NCBI GenBank assembly: GCA_902729315.2
Contig: LR746276.1
Coordinates: forward strand, 188,501 to 252,500
Length of the DNA: 64,000 nt
Reading direction: 5' to 3'
From: Spirodela intermedia
Lineage: Eukaryota; Streptophyta; Magnoliopsida; Alismatales; Araceae
A program made the translations under genes and the position numbers. Below, piece by piece: positions 36,001 to 46,708 of this stretch. Under the pieces are notes generated by a model. It searched no databases and had not been told where the DNA came from. It saw only the letters and a list, made by a program, of their open reading frames with translations. How positions within the stretch are numbered: the stretch's first letter is position 1; the number at the start of each line of letters is the position of its first letter.

Positions 36001-36905
36001 AGAAATTAGACATAAGGAAGATGGGGGGGACAAGAAGGTGGAAACTTCATGGTATCGATATCATCTCCTAATGAAACTTCACCTCTTCCATTATTGGAGA
36101 AGACTATACCTACACTACATAAAAATGAGAATATCCAAGAGAAAATTAGTGAATCTTTGTTATTGGAGGAAAACTAAAAAGACATACTTATAGTTCTTAG
36201 AAAAGGGAAGAAAAAATGTTTTAGAAAGCCTAAGTATTTTATTTCTCAATTCATATCATTGAGGTATCTATCTCCCTCTTATAGAATATTTCTCACTGCT
36301 CTTAACTTTGGATATTGCATCAAATGTCATTGATGTATTATCTCATGAAGAATAGAAAAAGTTTATAGATGAGGATATGGATGCATTGAGAAGAATCAAA
36401 TGTGAGAACTAGTCAAGTTATTCCTAGGAAAAAAACTCATTGTGTGTAAGTGGGTTTATACCATCAAATATAAGGCTGATGAAATCATATAAAGATATAA
36501 GATTAGATTAGTTGCCTAGGGATACACCCAAACTTATTGGATAGATTATTTAGAGTCATCTGTCATAATTTCAAAGATAGATATAATTATAATCTTGGTC
36601 TCCTTAATGGCTAATTATGATTGGGACATACAACAGTTTGATGTGAAAAATAAATTTTTACATGAGGATTTTGATGAAGAGATCTATATGGATGTTCTCC
36701 AAGGATATAATATTAACTTTAACAAGGATATAACATCCCCAAAGGACGACGTCGCTGTAGAAAGCTTGAATGCACTCAACATGATTCATGAAATTCTCAA
36801 AGGTGATGAGAGATCATACACTATTTTTTAAATATTCATCTTTAGAGGGAATTGCAATCCTCTTAGTCTATTCAGATGATATAATGGTGATAAGAAATGA
36901 TGAGA
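33028..36905 (+). repeat. Tandem duplication, second copy (3,878 bp)
   Basis: Begins inside the LTR at a run of five T (matching 29136) after a 14-base filler at 33014-33027, and runs identically to the first copy up to 36905. It then continues into the rest of the reverse transcriptase and RNase H. It contains a 5'-truncated internal LTR (about 33028-33295). Confidence 0.95.
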
Positions 36906-37636
36906 AAGAAAATGAAAACTTAAGTAAATATTTATTAAAGAAGTTTGATATTAAGATGTTAGGAAAACTAGAGTATTTTTTGGGCATTGAAGTTGCTCAC
37001 TTGAAGCAAGGGAGATTCATATCTCAAATGAAATATATTGCTGACCTTCTTAAAGAAGTCAGGAAGTTAGAACCAATAAGTACTCTTATAGATCCTAGCC
37101 ATAAGCTTGGCAAAGCAAAAGAGAGTAGGCCAATGTCTTGTAGGAAAACTGATCTACCTTTCTTGGACTAGACCAAAAATTTCATACTCAATTGGAGTTC
37201 TTAGCCATTTTATGTATAAACCTATAGAGTTCATCTACTAGTCGTAGATAGAGTAACCACATGAATTTGAAAATTTATATTATTGTTGGTTATATAAGTT
37301 CTATTGTTGATCAAAGATCAATCTCAAACTATTGGATGTTCATCGGACGCAATCTTATCATATGGAGGAGCAAGAAGCAACAAGTTGTGGTAAGTGCAAA
37401 ATTTGAATTCAAAACTATGTCACAAGGCATATGTGTAGTTTTGTGGGTGAAGACATCTAAGAATATCTCAAAATTAATAAATAAGACTGAGTCAAACTCT
37501 ATTGTGACAATAAATCAGCTATAAGTATTACATGCAATATGGTGATATATGATCGAACCAAGCATATCAAGATTGATTGACACTTTATCAAATAAACATT
37601 AGATAGTAACAACATCTGCACGCCATATGTCTCAAT

Positions 37637-37712
37637 ACATGAACAACTCACATATATTCTCACATATGATGTTCATGAGTTGTTCAACACATGAACAACT
37701 CACATATATTCT
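37637..37712 (+). repeat. 24-bp direct repeat near the 3' end of the copia element
   Basis: A 24-base unit starting ACATGAACAACTCACATATA occurs at 37637-37660 and again at 37689-37712, with an inverted CATGAGTTGTTCA between. It lies between RNase H and the 3' LTR. Confidence 0.8.
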
Positions 37713-37764
37713 ACAGATTCATATCCAAGTTAGGATTATATTATATCCGCACTAGCTTGAGGAA

Positions 37765-38071
37765 CGTTGGAGAATAAAATATTAAATTATATTGTAACTG
37801 TAATTCTATTTGTACATATATATTTCTTTATTTTCGTAGTTAGACTCTACTATTCACTAGCATATCAGATCTAATTTCAACATAAGTGAAATTGATTAAC
37901 CAGATTCGATCCTCTCATATTGGGTGAATATAAATATGTGTCTCCAAATGATTTTAACCTTAATTTTCAGTTTTGGTCTTTTGTTCCCTCTCTCTCTTCT
38001 CTCACGAGTCAATGGCTCTCTCATCGCCAGCAGCATCTTCTTTGGCAAACTTCGATCGGAGCGGATTCAAC
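37765..38071 (+). repeat. 3' LTR of the copia element
   Basis: Aligns with the 5' LTR and follows a weak purine tract (CTTGAGGA). It is visibly more GC-rich than the 5' LTR over its last 60 bases. It ends where subtilase coding sequence resumes. Confidence 0.8.
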
Positions 38072-38074
38072 TAG

Positions 38075-38739
38075 AATTCTGGCACGTCCATGGCCACTCC
38101 CCACCTTAACGGCATCGCCGCGCTTCTGAAGACTTCCCACCGGGACTGGTCTCCCGCCGCTATCAAGTCGGCGATCGTAACTACGTCCACCACAGTCAAC
38201 TCTCGCGGGGATCCCCTAACAGACGCCAACGGCGGCACCACGGCTGGCTACTTCGCCACCGGTGCGGGCCAAGTGGACCCACCCAGGACGGACGACCCGG
38301 GGTTGATCTACGACCTTAAGGCCAACGACTACATCACCTACATGTGCAGTATCCGCTACACGGACGTGCAGGTGACCGCCGTCTCTCGCCGGGCGGTCAA
38401 GCGCGCCGACTTCCCTCGAAGCCTCCCGGCGGGCCTCAACTACCCCACATTCTCGCTATCCCTCGGCGCCGGGGGACAGATCGCCGTTAGCAGAAGCGTC
38501 ACCAACGTTGGCTGCGCGAGCTCCATCTACTTGGCGGAGGTCAACGCACCTCCTGGCGTCTCGGTGACAGTGTCGCCTCCCTGCTCACCTTCTCCTCGGT
38601 GAAGGAGACGAAGCAGTACGCCGTAACCTTCACTCGGCTCAACGGAACCACACCGGGCATCCGCGAGGGGGCTTTGACCTGGATCGCCCTAGGTGGGAAG
38701 ACAACTGTCCGAAGCCCGATCGTGGTGACCCTTCTCTAA
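38075..38739 (+). pseudogene. Subtilisin-like protease pseudogene, C-terminal remnant (catalytic Ser to stop)
   Basis: The frame reads SGTSMATPHLNGIAALLK, the catalytic Ser motif of plant subtilases (S8A), followed by DWSPAAIKSAIVTT and DPGLIYD, then the fibronectin III-like domain typical of the family (LNYPTFSL, SRSVTNVG). A frameshift near 38578 interrupts it: the C-terminus continues in another frame (LTFSSVKETKQYAVTF, ending IVVTLL) to TAA at 38737-38739. The sequence is GC-rich and otherwise well preserved, unlike its N-terminal partner at 28790. Nothing upstream of the Ser motif is present; the copia 3' LTR abuts it. Confidence 0.88.
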
Positions 38740-39561
38740 AAACTAAGCCGTGGTGTGATTTGCTGTAATGGCACGTAAGTCGACATGACGGATCTACTGT
38801 TGTTCCTGCTCGTCATCCTTTGGTTTCCAAGATGTCATTGAAGTAAAGAACCGTCTTCTTCGTCTTTAGCTTTCTCTATATGCTTTGATGCATTCAATAT
38901 CATGTGAGGGCTTAAAAACATTTTGAGCTGTTTTTGTATTTCAACTTCTGATGCATGTAGTATAACTCGAATTGAGTACGGTTTTCTTCTTGATATAATA
39001 TTTTCTGCCTTCACAATGGTTTCCAATATGTAGGTATTGCACATTCTACCTGCACCAAATAGTTTGAAGGAATATGACCGTATCTAAAAATGACTGGGAA
39101 CTGAACCTAAAGCGAAATTATTTGGAGAACCACATTAAAATCCCCTTTCTCCAAGCTGAAACCAGAACGGTTGATATTTTAATGAATAACTAGTGTCGTT
39201 CAGATTATTTGCCATGTAAGTAGAATTGATGAGCTTGAACTGATATTGAACAATCCACTCGAATTTTAGATTTTTTATATGTTTTAATCGGATTTCAAAT
39301 AACTATGAGTAAGGAACAATGGCACAAAATATGTGTGTACTTGAGAGCTTTAAGGAAGTATTCCTTCTCATTTTATTTACCATCTAAAAATGAGAATTAT
39401 TCTTCTAATTTTAACTATTGCGAGGTAAGGTGGAGCGTCTCATAATAAAGTATTGTAGTTGATAGTTTTTTTCTTATAATTTCCATTAGCGATCGAGCCA
39501 GGATTAAATATATTTAATGTGATAATGGCGCAGTTGTAAACTTTCGGGAATTACCCTAGCA

Positions 39562-39587
39562 CGTTCCGCTTTTTATATAGCGGAACG
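39562..39587. other. Short perfect hairpin
   Basis: CGTTCCGC and GCGGAACG form an 8-bp perfect inverted repeat around a 10-base AT-rich loop. No neighbouring gene explains it; it may be part of an unrecognised repeat. Confidence 0.5.
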
Positions 39588-40229
39588 AGGCAGTCACATG
39601 GTAACCATGGTATGCGGGGAACGTGTGAGGAGATGTGCTGGCAAGTGTTATTGGAGAGCACTGACTTGGCATTTTAGAGTATGAGAAGGAACCTCAGCAT
39701 CCTTCACTTTGACTAAATATCCGTGAAAAATAAATATTGCGAGCTATCAACTACGCATGAGGAATCGGAGATGACCAAGAGAAGCCAGGGGATACCTAAG
39801 TAAATTCCTCATTAACGCTTTGCCAATTAATGAGATGGGATGAAAGTCTAAGATGCTTCTAGTACTCGATAGCGACGGCGCAGAAATCCCCCAGCGGCAC
39901 GGAAAAAATATATCATAATCATACCATAGGGGAAATGGCCGCGAGTAAACGCCCTCGATTCGTGGACACAAAATTTCCGACAGGTTCTACGTCAGTGAAT
40001 GGCAAGAAGGTGAACGGTAACTCTTCATCGACAACCTAATAACAGCTTTATAAAAATTTTGCAAGTATTTCATCATTTAGCGTAAAGGTTTTATGATCCG
40101 ATGTGACGGAGTCTTCCCGGCCCACCATTGTAACTCCTCACCTCTCATCGGTCAAGTAAGCACCGCTAGGATTTTGAGTGAAGCTGCCGGCCATCTCAGA
40201 ACTCCCCTCTCCAGGGGCCACCTGGATAG

Positions 40230-40475
40230 ATGGCAACTTCTGCTGTCGTCAGGCTTCTGAAGTCACTTCGTCCCCTCCATCCTGGGGAGCTACATCCAAT
40301 CTTCGAGCGCCAAGCCTCTGGATCCGTAGTTTTCACTCAAAAAGCTGCCATCCATTCCTCACTTTCTGCTCTCCTACTTTCGTCCCTCATGCCTCCCATG
40401 AACCCTCGCTCCGGCAACGCCGCCACAGCCCAGAAAATATCCCGGGAGCGTCGCAGCCACTTCCGACGTCGTTGA
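40230..40475 (+). CDS. Small hypothetical ORF, 81 aa
   Basis: The frame begins MATSAVVRLLKSLR and is rich in Arg, Ser and Pro with few acidic residues, like a mitochondrial targeting sequence. It lies in a locally GC-richer patch of gene-poor DNA. It could be the first exon of a lost or degraded gene, or chance. I recognise no family, and there is no splice partner I could support. Confidence 0.2.
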   Translation: MATSAVVRLLKSLRPLHPGELHPIFERQASGSVVFTQKAAIHSSLSALLLSSLMPPMNPRSGNAATAQKISRERRSHFRRR

Positions 40476-42004
40476 ATATCTATCTCTATGACCTCGGTGA
40501 CGTCGCCTGAATTCTCCTGCAGTCGCGACGGCTTGGCAGCCAAGATGCGGCAATTGCGGCTGGACTCAGCTACATTCTCATAAATACCAGTCAGTTCAAT
40601 TGTAAATGAGGAGTGAAGCCTTTCTTAATTAAATACATATCTTTCCCTGTCCTTCTTTCGACCTTTTCACAGGAAGGGCGTCTCCGACAGCCCGAACTTG
40701 GGGAACCGGTGAGAGCCAACCTTCATCCCCGAGCTGAAACCATGTGATGTTGAACCTTCGGATCATGACGATATTGTTCCCATGACTGAATCCAATTTCT
40801 TAACTACGTTCAAGGTCAATCACATTATCAAATAATCAGCAGCTTTTCCCAGGAAAATTCTGAGGTCTGACATGACGGTAAATATCATCTTCTAGCGCGG
40901 GATTTCAGATGCTCCAGTCTACCTTTTTGTTCTAATTTAAGATTAAATATCTCTCGATTCCTAGAAGACAATCCAATTTCTACCCATTAATATACTTCTC
41001 TTTCCATTCACTAACGACACGACGGGATGTCCCGCGCGATGAAACGATTTGTACGTTTGCGCCTATGATAACTCTCCTTATCGAATGTACAGTTTCGTTT
41101 CTCACATAATTAAAGATGATTCCGTTAAAAAAGTACGGGCTTGACCTTATCTTTTTCAGTTCCGACACGAGCACGCCTCGAGAGAACTATCGAGAGCTGA
41201 CCTTGACCCTCGCGCGCCACTGAGGCCCGCAAGAACCGGTCTTCGAAGGATCACCCCAATGAGCGGCGGCGGATGGATGACGATGCTTGAACCGTCATGT
41301 TCGGCTTCTGACGGCATATTCTTCAGATCTTGTCACCCTTCGACGGACGACCTAGAAATGGATCGAGCCGATCACCAGATAAAAGTCTTCGTGTTCATCC
41401 CTTCGGAGATCCACCCTAGGAACTCGTTTATGTAAACAATGAGAACGCCACTGGTTTTCAGATTCTTCGTCTTAGATGGGCCTCATATTAGATTCGTTCC
41501 TGGACTTCGAAGAATGTCAATGCGTCACGAGGGCTACCCATGAATGTGCGAGGGTAGCTGGGGCAGGCATCGGCCTGTCAGCACGTGGTGCTGTCGACTG
41601 ATGATCTAAGATTTGTGTCTGTGTCGTGCGTGCATGTGTGTGTGTGTGTGTGTCTATGCGTGAGAGAGAGAGAGAGAGATTTCAGCCTCCATCTTCTCAA
41701 TAAATATTTATATAAGAAGAACACATACTTAACTCTTAACTAAGATTACTAAATCGGAGATTTGCGATCGAAGGTAACGATAGCTCTCTTGATTCCATAA
41801 GTTAGCGTCATTAAATGTAGAGACTCCAAAGCCCTAAACATTTCACTTTCTCCACAGAAGAAATAGAAAGATCCCTACGCATGCCGCCTTGTACGTCAAT
41901 TCCATTAATGGACTGGGTTCGATATCCCTACTGCAGAAGGAGACGCAGAACGACGCAGCCTTTGAGAGATGCTCTCCAGACATAAACGTGTAGGATTGGA
42001 AGGA

Positions 42005-42052
<48 letters not shown>
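42005..42052 (+). repeat. (GA)n microsatellite, 48 bp
   Basis: GA run with one interruption, in gene-poor DNA. Confidence 0.95.
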
Positions 42053-42056
<4 letters not shown>

Positions 42057-43389
42057 TCTCCTCGACGTTCTCACAGTTGAACACTTCAGGCAGCGCCAAA
42101 TATTATCCCGACCGCTCCCTCTAGTAAGGGTGCCTATGGAAGATCGACGTTCTCGCCGCTGGTTCTCCATATGCGGCATACTTGTTGAATATGGTGCCTG
42201 TTCATGGATTCGGCAGATTACTATCCAGACTAAGAGAAGAGGAATCCAGTCACCGAAGTCCGATTTCATCGTCCCCTGCCGTTGCGGACAACACACGACG
42301 GCGCTGCTGATCACTGATGCTCGGTCGACCACAGCTACAGAGATAGAAGAGGACTTTGAGTGAATATTTGTGAACACTCAAGTTATATATTATACCATTG
42401 TTTAGTAGTGACTTCACCAAAACAAATTGATAACATGTATCTACCTTATAGGATCGCGTTATATTCTTTCAATTTGGTGCACAGGATTAGGGTTCTTCCC
42501 ACGGACAGTACATCCTGATCGCAGGTGTTGCTTGAGGTAATCCACGCGGATACCATGATTGCCACCCAAATGGGATGATGGGTGACCCAACTTACGCAAT
42601 TAAAATCTTTTAAAAAATACATCATTAGCATGTATATTAAATAGATTAGTGTTATGTCCATGTATGAGTAAATAAATTAAATAGAAAAAAAGTAAAAAAA
42701 GCTTTTGTACGCCACATGTTTTAGGTACATACGTATATATATATATATACCTGATGCAAATAAAAACCCCCCACCAAAAATACTAGAGGAACAGTTAATA
42801 CTGAGATGCCTCGTATCCCTGGACCATTCCGTTTTGGCCACTTTGGGCATCGTCCACCAGGCCCGTTTACAGTTTACCCCACTTCAGATGATTAGATTAG
42901 AACACAAAGTGAAGCCGAAAGAATTCACAAAATATGAGGCAATGTGTATGTAGATCACTGCGCTACTCTCTCATTCCGGCGCTGTTAACAAACTGACGAG
43001 CCGTGGCGGCCCGACCTTGCTAATCTCGGCCCAAAGATGGGATGTATTTCATGAAGCTCAAGTCTACATGAATCCCCGAAAATGGGTTCCAAACTGGGCC
43101 TCTATTAAGGCCCGCTATAACACTATATCAACAAAAACTGACGGATACAGAGAGAGCTTGGAACTGATCTGACCGCTTGATATGATCCTATCAAACCTCA
43201 GACCAGATCTGGATAAAAGGCAAACTCTATCCGGGACTGCCGAGTCCGCAGACATCCCCCGTCTTCATTGACCAAAAGACTTTCAAGTACCCTTGGGATG
43301 CCGGACACCTTAATTCAGACATGATGTATACTATATACATAGGGATTTATTTTATTTTCTCCCGCCCTGCGTGAATAATATGATTCGAT

Positions 43390-45054
43390 TCACTTGAGCT
43401 TAGCCGAGACAGCATTTCGTCGAGCACCACCCATCTTCCCTCCCGTCTTCGTCCTGGCGGAGAGGACCCTCCGCCCGGCCAGTGGCGTGGCAGTCCAGGA
43501 ACCCGAGTTCACCGCCATGTCTTTCAGATGCTGCAGGCCTTGGAGGGTCTCGACGACCGCCGCCATCCGCGGCCGGTCCTTAGCGTTTGAGCTGAGGCAC
43601 TGCAGGGTCAACGCGGCGGCGTCTCGGGCACCCTTGAGGGAGTACTGCCCGCCGAGCCTCGCGTCCATGATGTACCGCACCTTACGGGCGCTTGTCAAGT
43701 AGGGCTTGGCCCAGTCAACGATGTTCTCCTCTTTCTTTGGCCTACTCCTGTCCATGGATCGTCTTCCCGTCAGCAGCTCCAGCAGCACTACGCCGAAGCT
43801 GTACACGTCACTCTTCGTCGTCAAATGCCCTGCACCAGATCGCCCCATCGCTCAGCGCCGGATCCGATCGAATACACGGAGACATAGATTCTTTGGTCCA
43901 ACTTCTTTGGCTAATGCCAGATTAGAGGGCTTGTTCGATTGTATTGCACCGTTTTACGGGGAATAACCTGTCATGACGTACTCCGGCGCTGCGTAGCCAT
44001 GCGTCCCCATAACCCTGGTCGTTACATGGGTGTCCTCCCCCTCGGGTCCCAGCTTTGCCAGACCGAAATCGGACAGCTTTGCCGTGAAATCCTGTTAAGC
44101 AGACATCAGCGAGAGGGGTAGCGAGGGAGACAGAGAGACAGAGTGCAGATAGAGGTCCTGGAGGCACCGACGGAGTCTAGAAGGATGTTGGAAGTCTTAA
44201 AGTCTCTGTAGATGACGGGCTTGTCGGCGCTGTGCAGAAAGGCAAGTCCCTTGGCGGCGCCGATGGCGATCTTGAGCCGGGTTCCCCACGACAGGGAAAC
44301 AGGGCTCCCTATGACGTCAAACAATTCAAAACTTGAAGTTTTAAGTGAGAAGGTTATCTAAGTATTATTTCGACATAAAGAAGTAGATACGATCTCCCCC
44401 TCTTTCTCTCTTTGTGCATACTTCTGAAGAGATGATTCTCTAGGCTTCCCCGTGGCATGAACTCGTACACCAGCAGCCGGTCCTCGTCTTCGCAGCAGTA
44501 ACCGATCAGCTTCACCAGGTTAGGGTGCCTCAGCTGCCCTAAGAAGATTACCTCCGCCTGCAAAAAATAGGTGATAATCATGTCTACCGGTAGCACCACA
44601 GGACAATGAAGATGAAGCGTCTCTGAGTGGCGCTGACCAGCCATTCGCGGTGGCCTTGGAGGCCCTCGGTGTTGAGGACCTTGACGGCCACCGGCTGTGC
44701 CTTGAGGCCTTGCCGGAGTTTGTCGTCAACATAGCCCTTGTGCACCGGCCCGAAGCCGCCCTCCCCCAGCAGGAAGCTGCTGGAAAAGTTGTGTGTGATG
44801 GCCCTCAGCTCGCCCAGCTGGAAGGCATGGAGATCCGCCCCAAAGCCGAGCCCCACGGTGAACCGAGCCGAGGATGGGGAGCCGCCGCTCAGATCGGAGT
44901 ACGACAGCCGGCGAAAGGGTGGAAGGTTCACCACCTTCTTGGAGAACTCTGTCCGCGTTGGCCGGCAGCGGCTCAGGTTACCGAGGACGGCCCCTTCCTC
45001 AACGACGCAGCAGTTTGCCGTGAATGGCCGCCACGGCCGCGTCGACGTGGGCAT
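43390..45054 (-). CDS. Receptor-like cytoplasmic kinase, RLCK subfamily VII (RIPK/PBL14-like)
   Basis: Cytoplasmic Ser/Thr kinase of the PBS1-like family, which relays signals from cell-surface immune receptors. Five exons join in frame: 44638-45054, 44422-44557, 44172-44308, 43968-44091, 43390-43829, giving 417 aa. The glycine loop [12 protein letters not shown] (about 106-117) is followed by VAVKVL, the catalytic loop VIYRDFK (the YRDFK form typical of RLCK-VII), LSDFGLAK, and activation segment [16 protein letters not shown]. The segments [10 protein letters not shown] and [10 protein letters not shown] before the kinase match Arabidopsis RIPK (At2g05940) as I recall it. There is no transmembrane segment and no Met-Gly myristoylation start; a Cys pair near the N-terminus could be acylated. 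The in-frame ATG at 45087 would add 11 residues; 45054 is preferred. It is transcribed divergently from the aspartic protease. Confidence 0.92.
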
Positions 45055-46708
45055 GGCTGGTTGCCGCAGAGCCAATTGAAGAATCAAGGATATTATCTGA
45101 CTTCAATGTGTGCAGACAGGGAATGAATATATCTGGCCTTACCTACCCGTCCTTCTGAGTTCCAACAACTCCACTGCTGTACTTACTCTCTCACACACAC
45201 ACACAGAGACACGCACGGATTCATGAACCCCACCGCTCATATTACCCATCCCTCCTGTTTTAAATGGGTCTCCCAACTGCTCTCTAACTCCAACTACTCT
45301 ACCAACGCCGCATCTCTCTCCACCGATTCATCTTTCACCATCTCTGTGACAGTGGAGACGATCTCCTCCACCGTCATCAGTCGGCGCAGCTATCCTGTCG
45401 ACGACAGAGCACAATCAGGCGTCAAGCGCCACCGATAAGACCGACGTCTCCACAGCATGGACTCCAACATCATAATCGGGATGTAGACACCGCGTTGAAA
45501 TACTACACGACACGCCCTCCGCTAGTTCCGTCCGCAACTTGGGCACAGGTAATCCCTCCGTAGGGTCTGCAGCGGGGCCACCTCATCCATGACCTGTATT
45601 TTCTAGAAAATATAGTTCAGCGATTCACAAAACACGACTAGAGTTTAAACCTCGGCGATGCAAGATATGATCGAATATACAAATAATACATAAATATTCT
45701 GTGATTGTTTGCCATAAAATAAAACCTATGACTAAACGGTGTGATCACGTGAGTGGATGTCACGATAACTCTATAAATCAAGGTAGAAATGCCATGGCGG
45801 TCTAATTACATGGTCTAACTGTAGCATGTGAAAAAGAGGAATACTCTTTAAAATAATGGAAGTTTCAAGACATTTTAACCAGTGGATTGAATGCTCAGGG
45901 AGCTAAGATAATGAATTTCTACTTATAAATGGTGAATTGTAAAATTTTCTGAATGTTTCTAAGTTTTATGATGAGAAGATGATAAAAAACTATAATGTCA
46001 TCTTACTAATTTAACTACAAAAATGCTTACAACTTAGCAAGGTTTACACGAAGCTAAGTTCAGACAGAGTTAAACCTTATGACTTATCTCTTGGGTAACC
46101 TTAGTCCCATATTTTCTCTTGAATTGGATTGAAAATTATGATACATTACAAGCCAGAAAGAGTGATCGACAAGAACCTAACTGTGATAGGTCCAATGGTG
46201 GTGAACTACAAATTATTGGTATTATTATTAATGTTATTATTGTTATTGCATCTGATAATTTCCATTAAATGAAACGATTTTACAAAAAATGATCGAAAAA
46301 ATATAAAGATGATACGAGTCACTCGTCACGTTTACGTTTAGATTGGGCTTTTGAATGCCAGCGCGAAACGGAAGACTCTCTCTCGGCGTGATTAAAAAGA
46401 AAATTCAAGCCAATAATGTCATTTTATTGGAGGAACCGGTTGACCTGGATTCACCTGAGGCACACGTTAAGCCCGTTTGAACAAGTCTGCGCTCTGGTTT
46501 GTGGGCCATCGCTGGATAAAAATAGCGCATTTCCTAAATTTGTCAGCAAGAAAAATGAGCCCACGTCTTTCCCGGGCTACAGTTATCCTTCTCACTGGTC
46601 TAGAGGGAGAGAGAGATGATGTTCTCAAATATATAAGCTAATTTAGTAGATATATATATACATACATGTGCAACCATTATCTGCATAGTTAGGCAGAAGA
46701 CATCTATC
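45055..46708. other. Divergent intergenic region between RLCK and aspartic protease
   Basis: About 1.65 kb that must hold both promoters. The half near RLCK has a CA run (45193-45204); the rest is AT-rich. A TATA-like box for the protease is at 46630. No other gene is visible. Confidence 0.5.
46630..46636 (+). promoter_or_regulatory. Probable TATA box of the aspartic protease gene
   Basis: TATATAA lies 79 bases before the ATG at 46709, which would put transcription start near 46660, leaving a leader of about 50 bases. Confidence 0.55.

Larger units (their letters stand above)
29091..38071 (+). mobile_element. Ty1/copia LTR retrotransposon, decayed, with internal tandem duplication
   Basis: LTR element whose internal region reads, through many stops and frameshifts, in the Ty1/copia order. 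In the second copy: gag with a UBN2-like part and degraded CCHC finger (about 33990-34530), protease (about 34700, DTRATDHIT replacing DSGATDH), integrase (about 35180-35750), reverse transcriptase (36330-37170) and RNase H (37250-37640, ending CTPYVS-type). A primer site for initiator Met tRNA (TGGTATTAGAGCA) follows the 5' LTR. Removing the duplicated 3,892 bp leaves about 5.1 kb, normal for copia. No frame is intact, so it is not autonomous. The two outer LTRs are clearly diverged, largely by transitions. I found no convincing target-site duplication. It sits between two pieces of a subtilase pseudogene. Confidence 0.92.
38740..43389. other. Long gene-poor region
   Basis: AT-rich intergenic DNA. 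It contains a short hairpin at 39562-39587, a small ORF at 40230-40475, a GT/GA compound microsatellite at 41635-41679, a 48-bp GA run at 42005-42052 and an AT run at 42733-42750. I see no domain-bearing gene. Confidence 0.5.

Noticed and set aside
29310-36193. Paired short open frames repeated at an offset of 3,892 bases.
   Set aside because: Not separate genes. They are fragments of the decayed copia gag, integrase and leader in the two tandem copies.
37600-37720. Short direct and inverted repeats considered as a CRISPR-like or centromeric array.
   Set aside because: Only two copies, inside a plant retrotransposon; no array structure.
39562-39587. Perfect 8-bp hairpin considered as a transcription terminator or microRNA precursor.
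   Set aside because: Too short for a plant microRNA precursor, and plants do not use such terminators for RNA polymerase II. Left as an unexplained inverted repeat.
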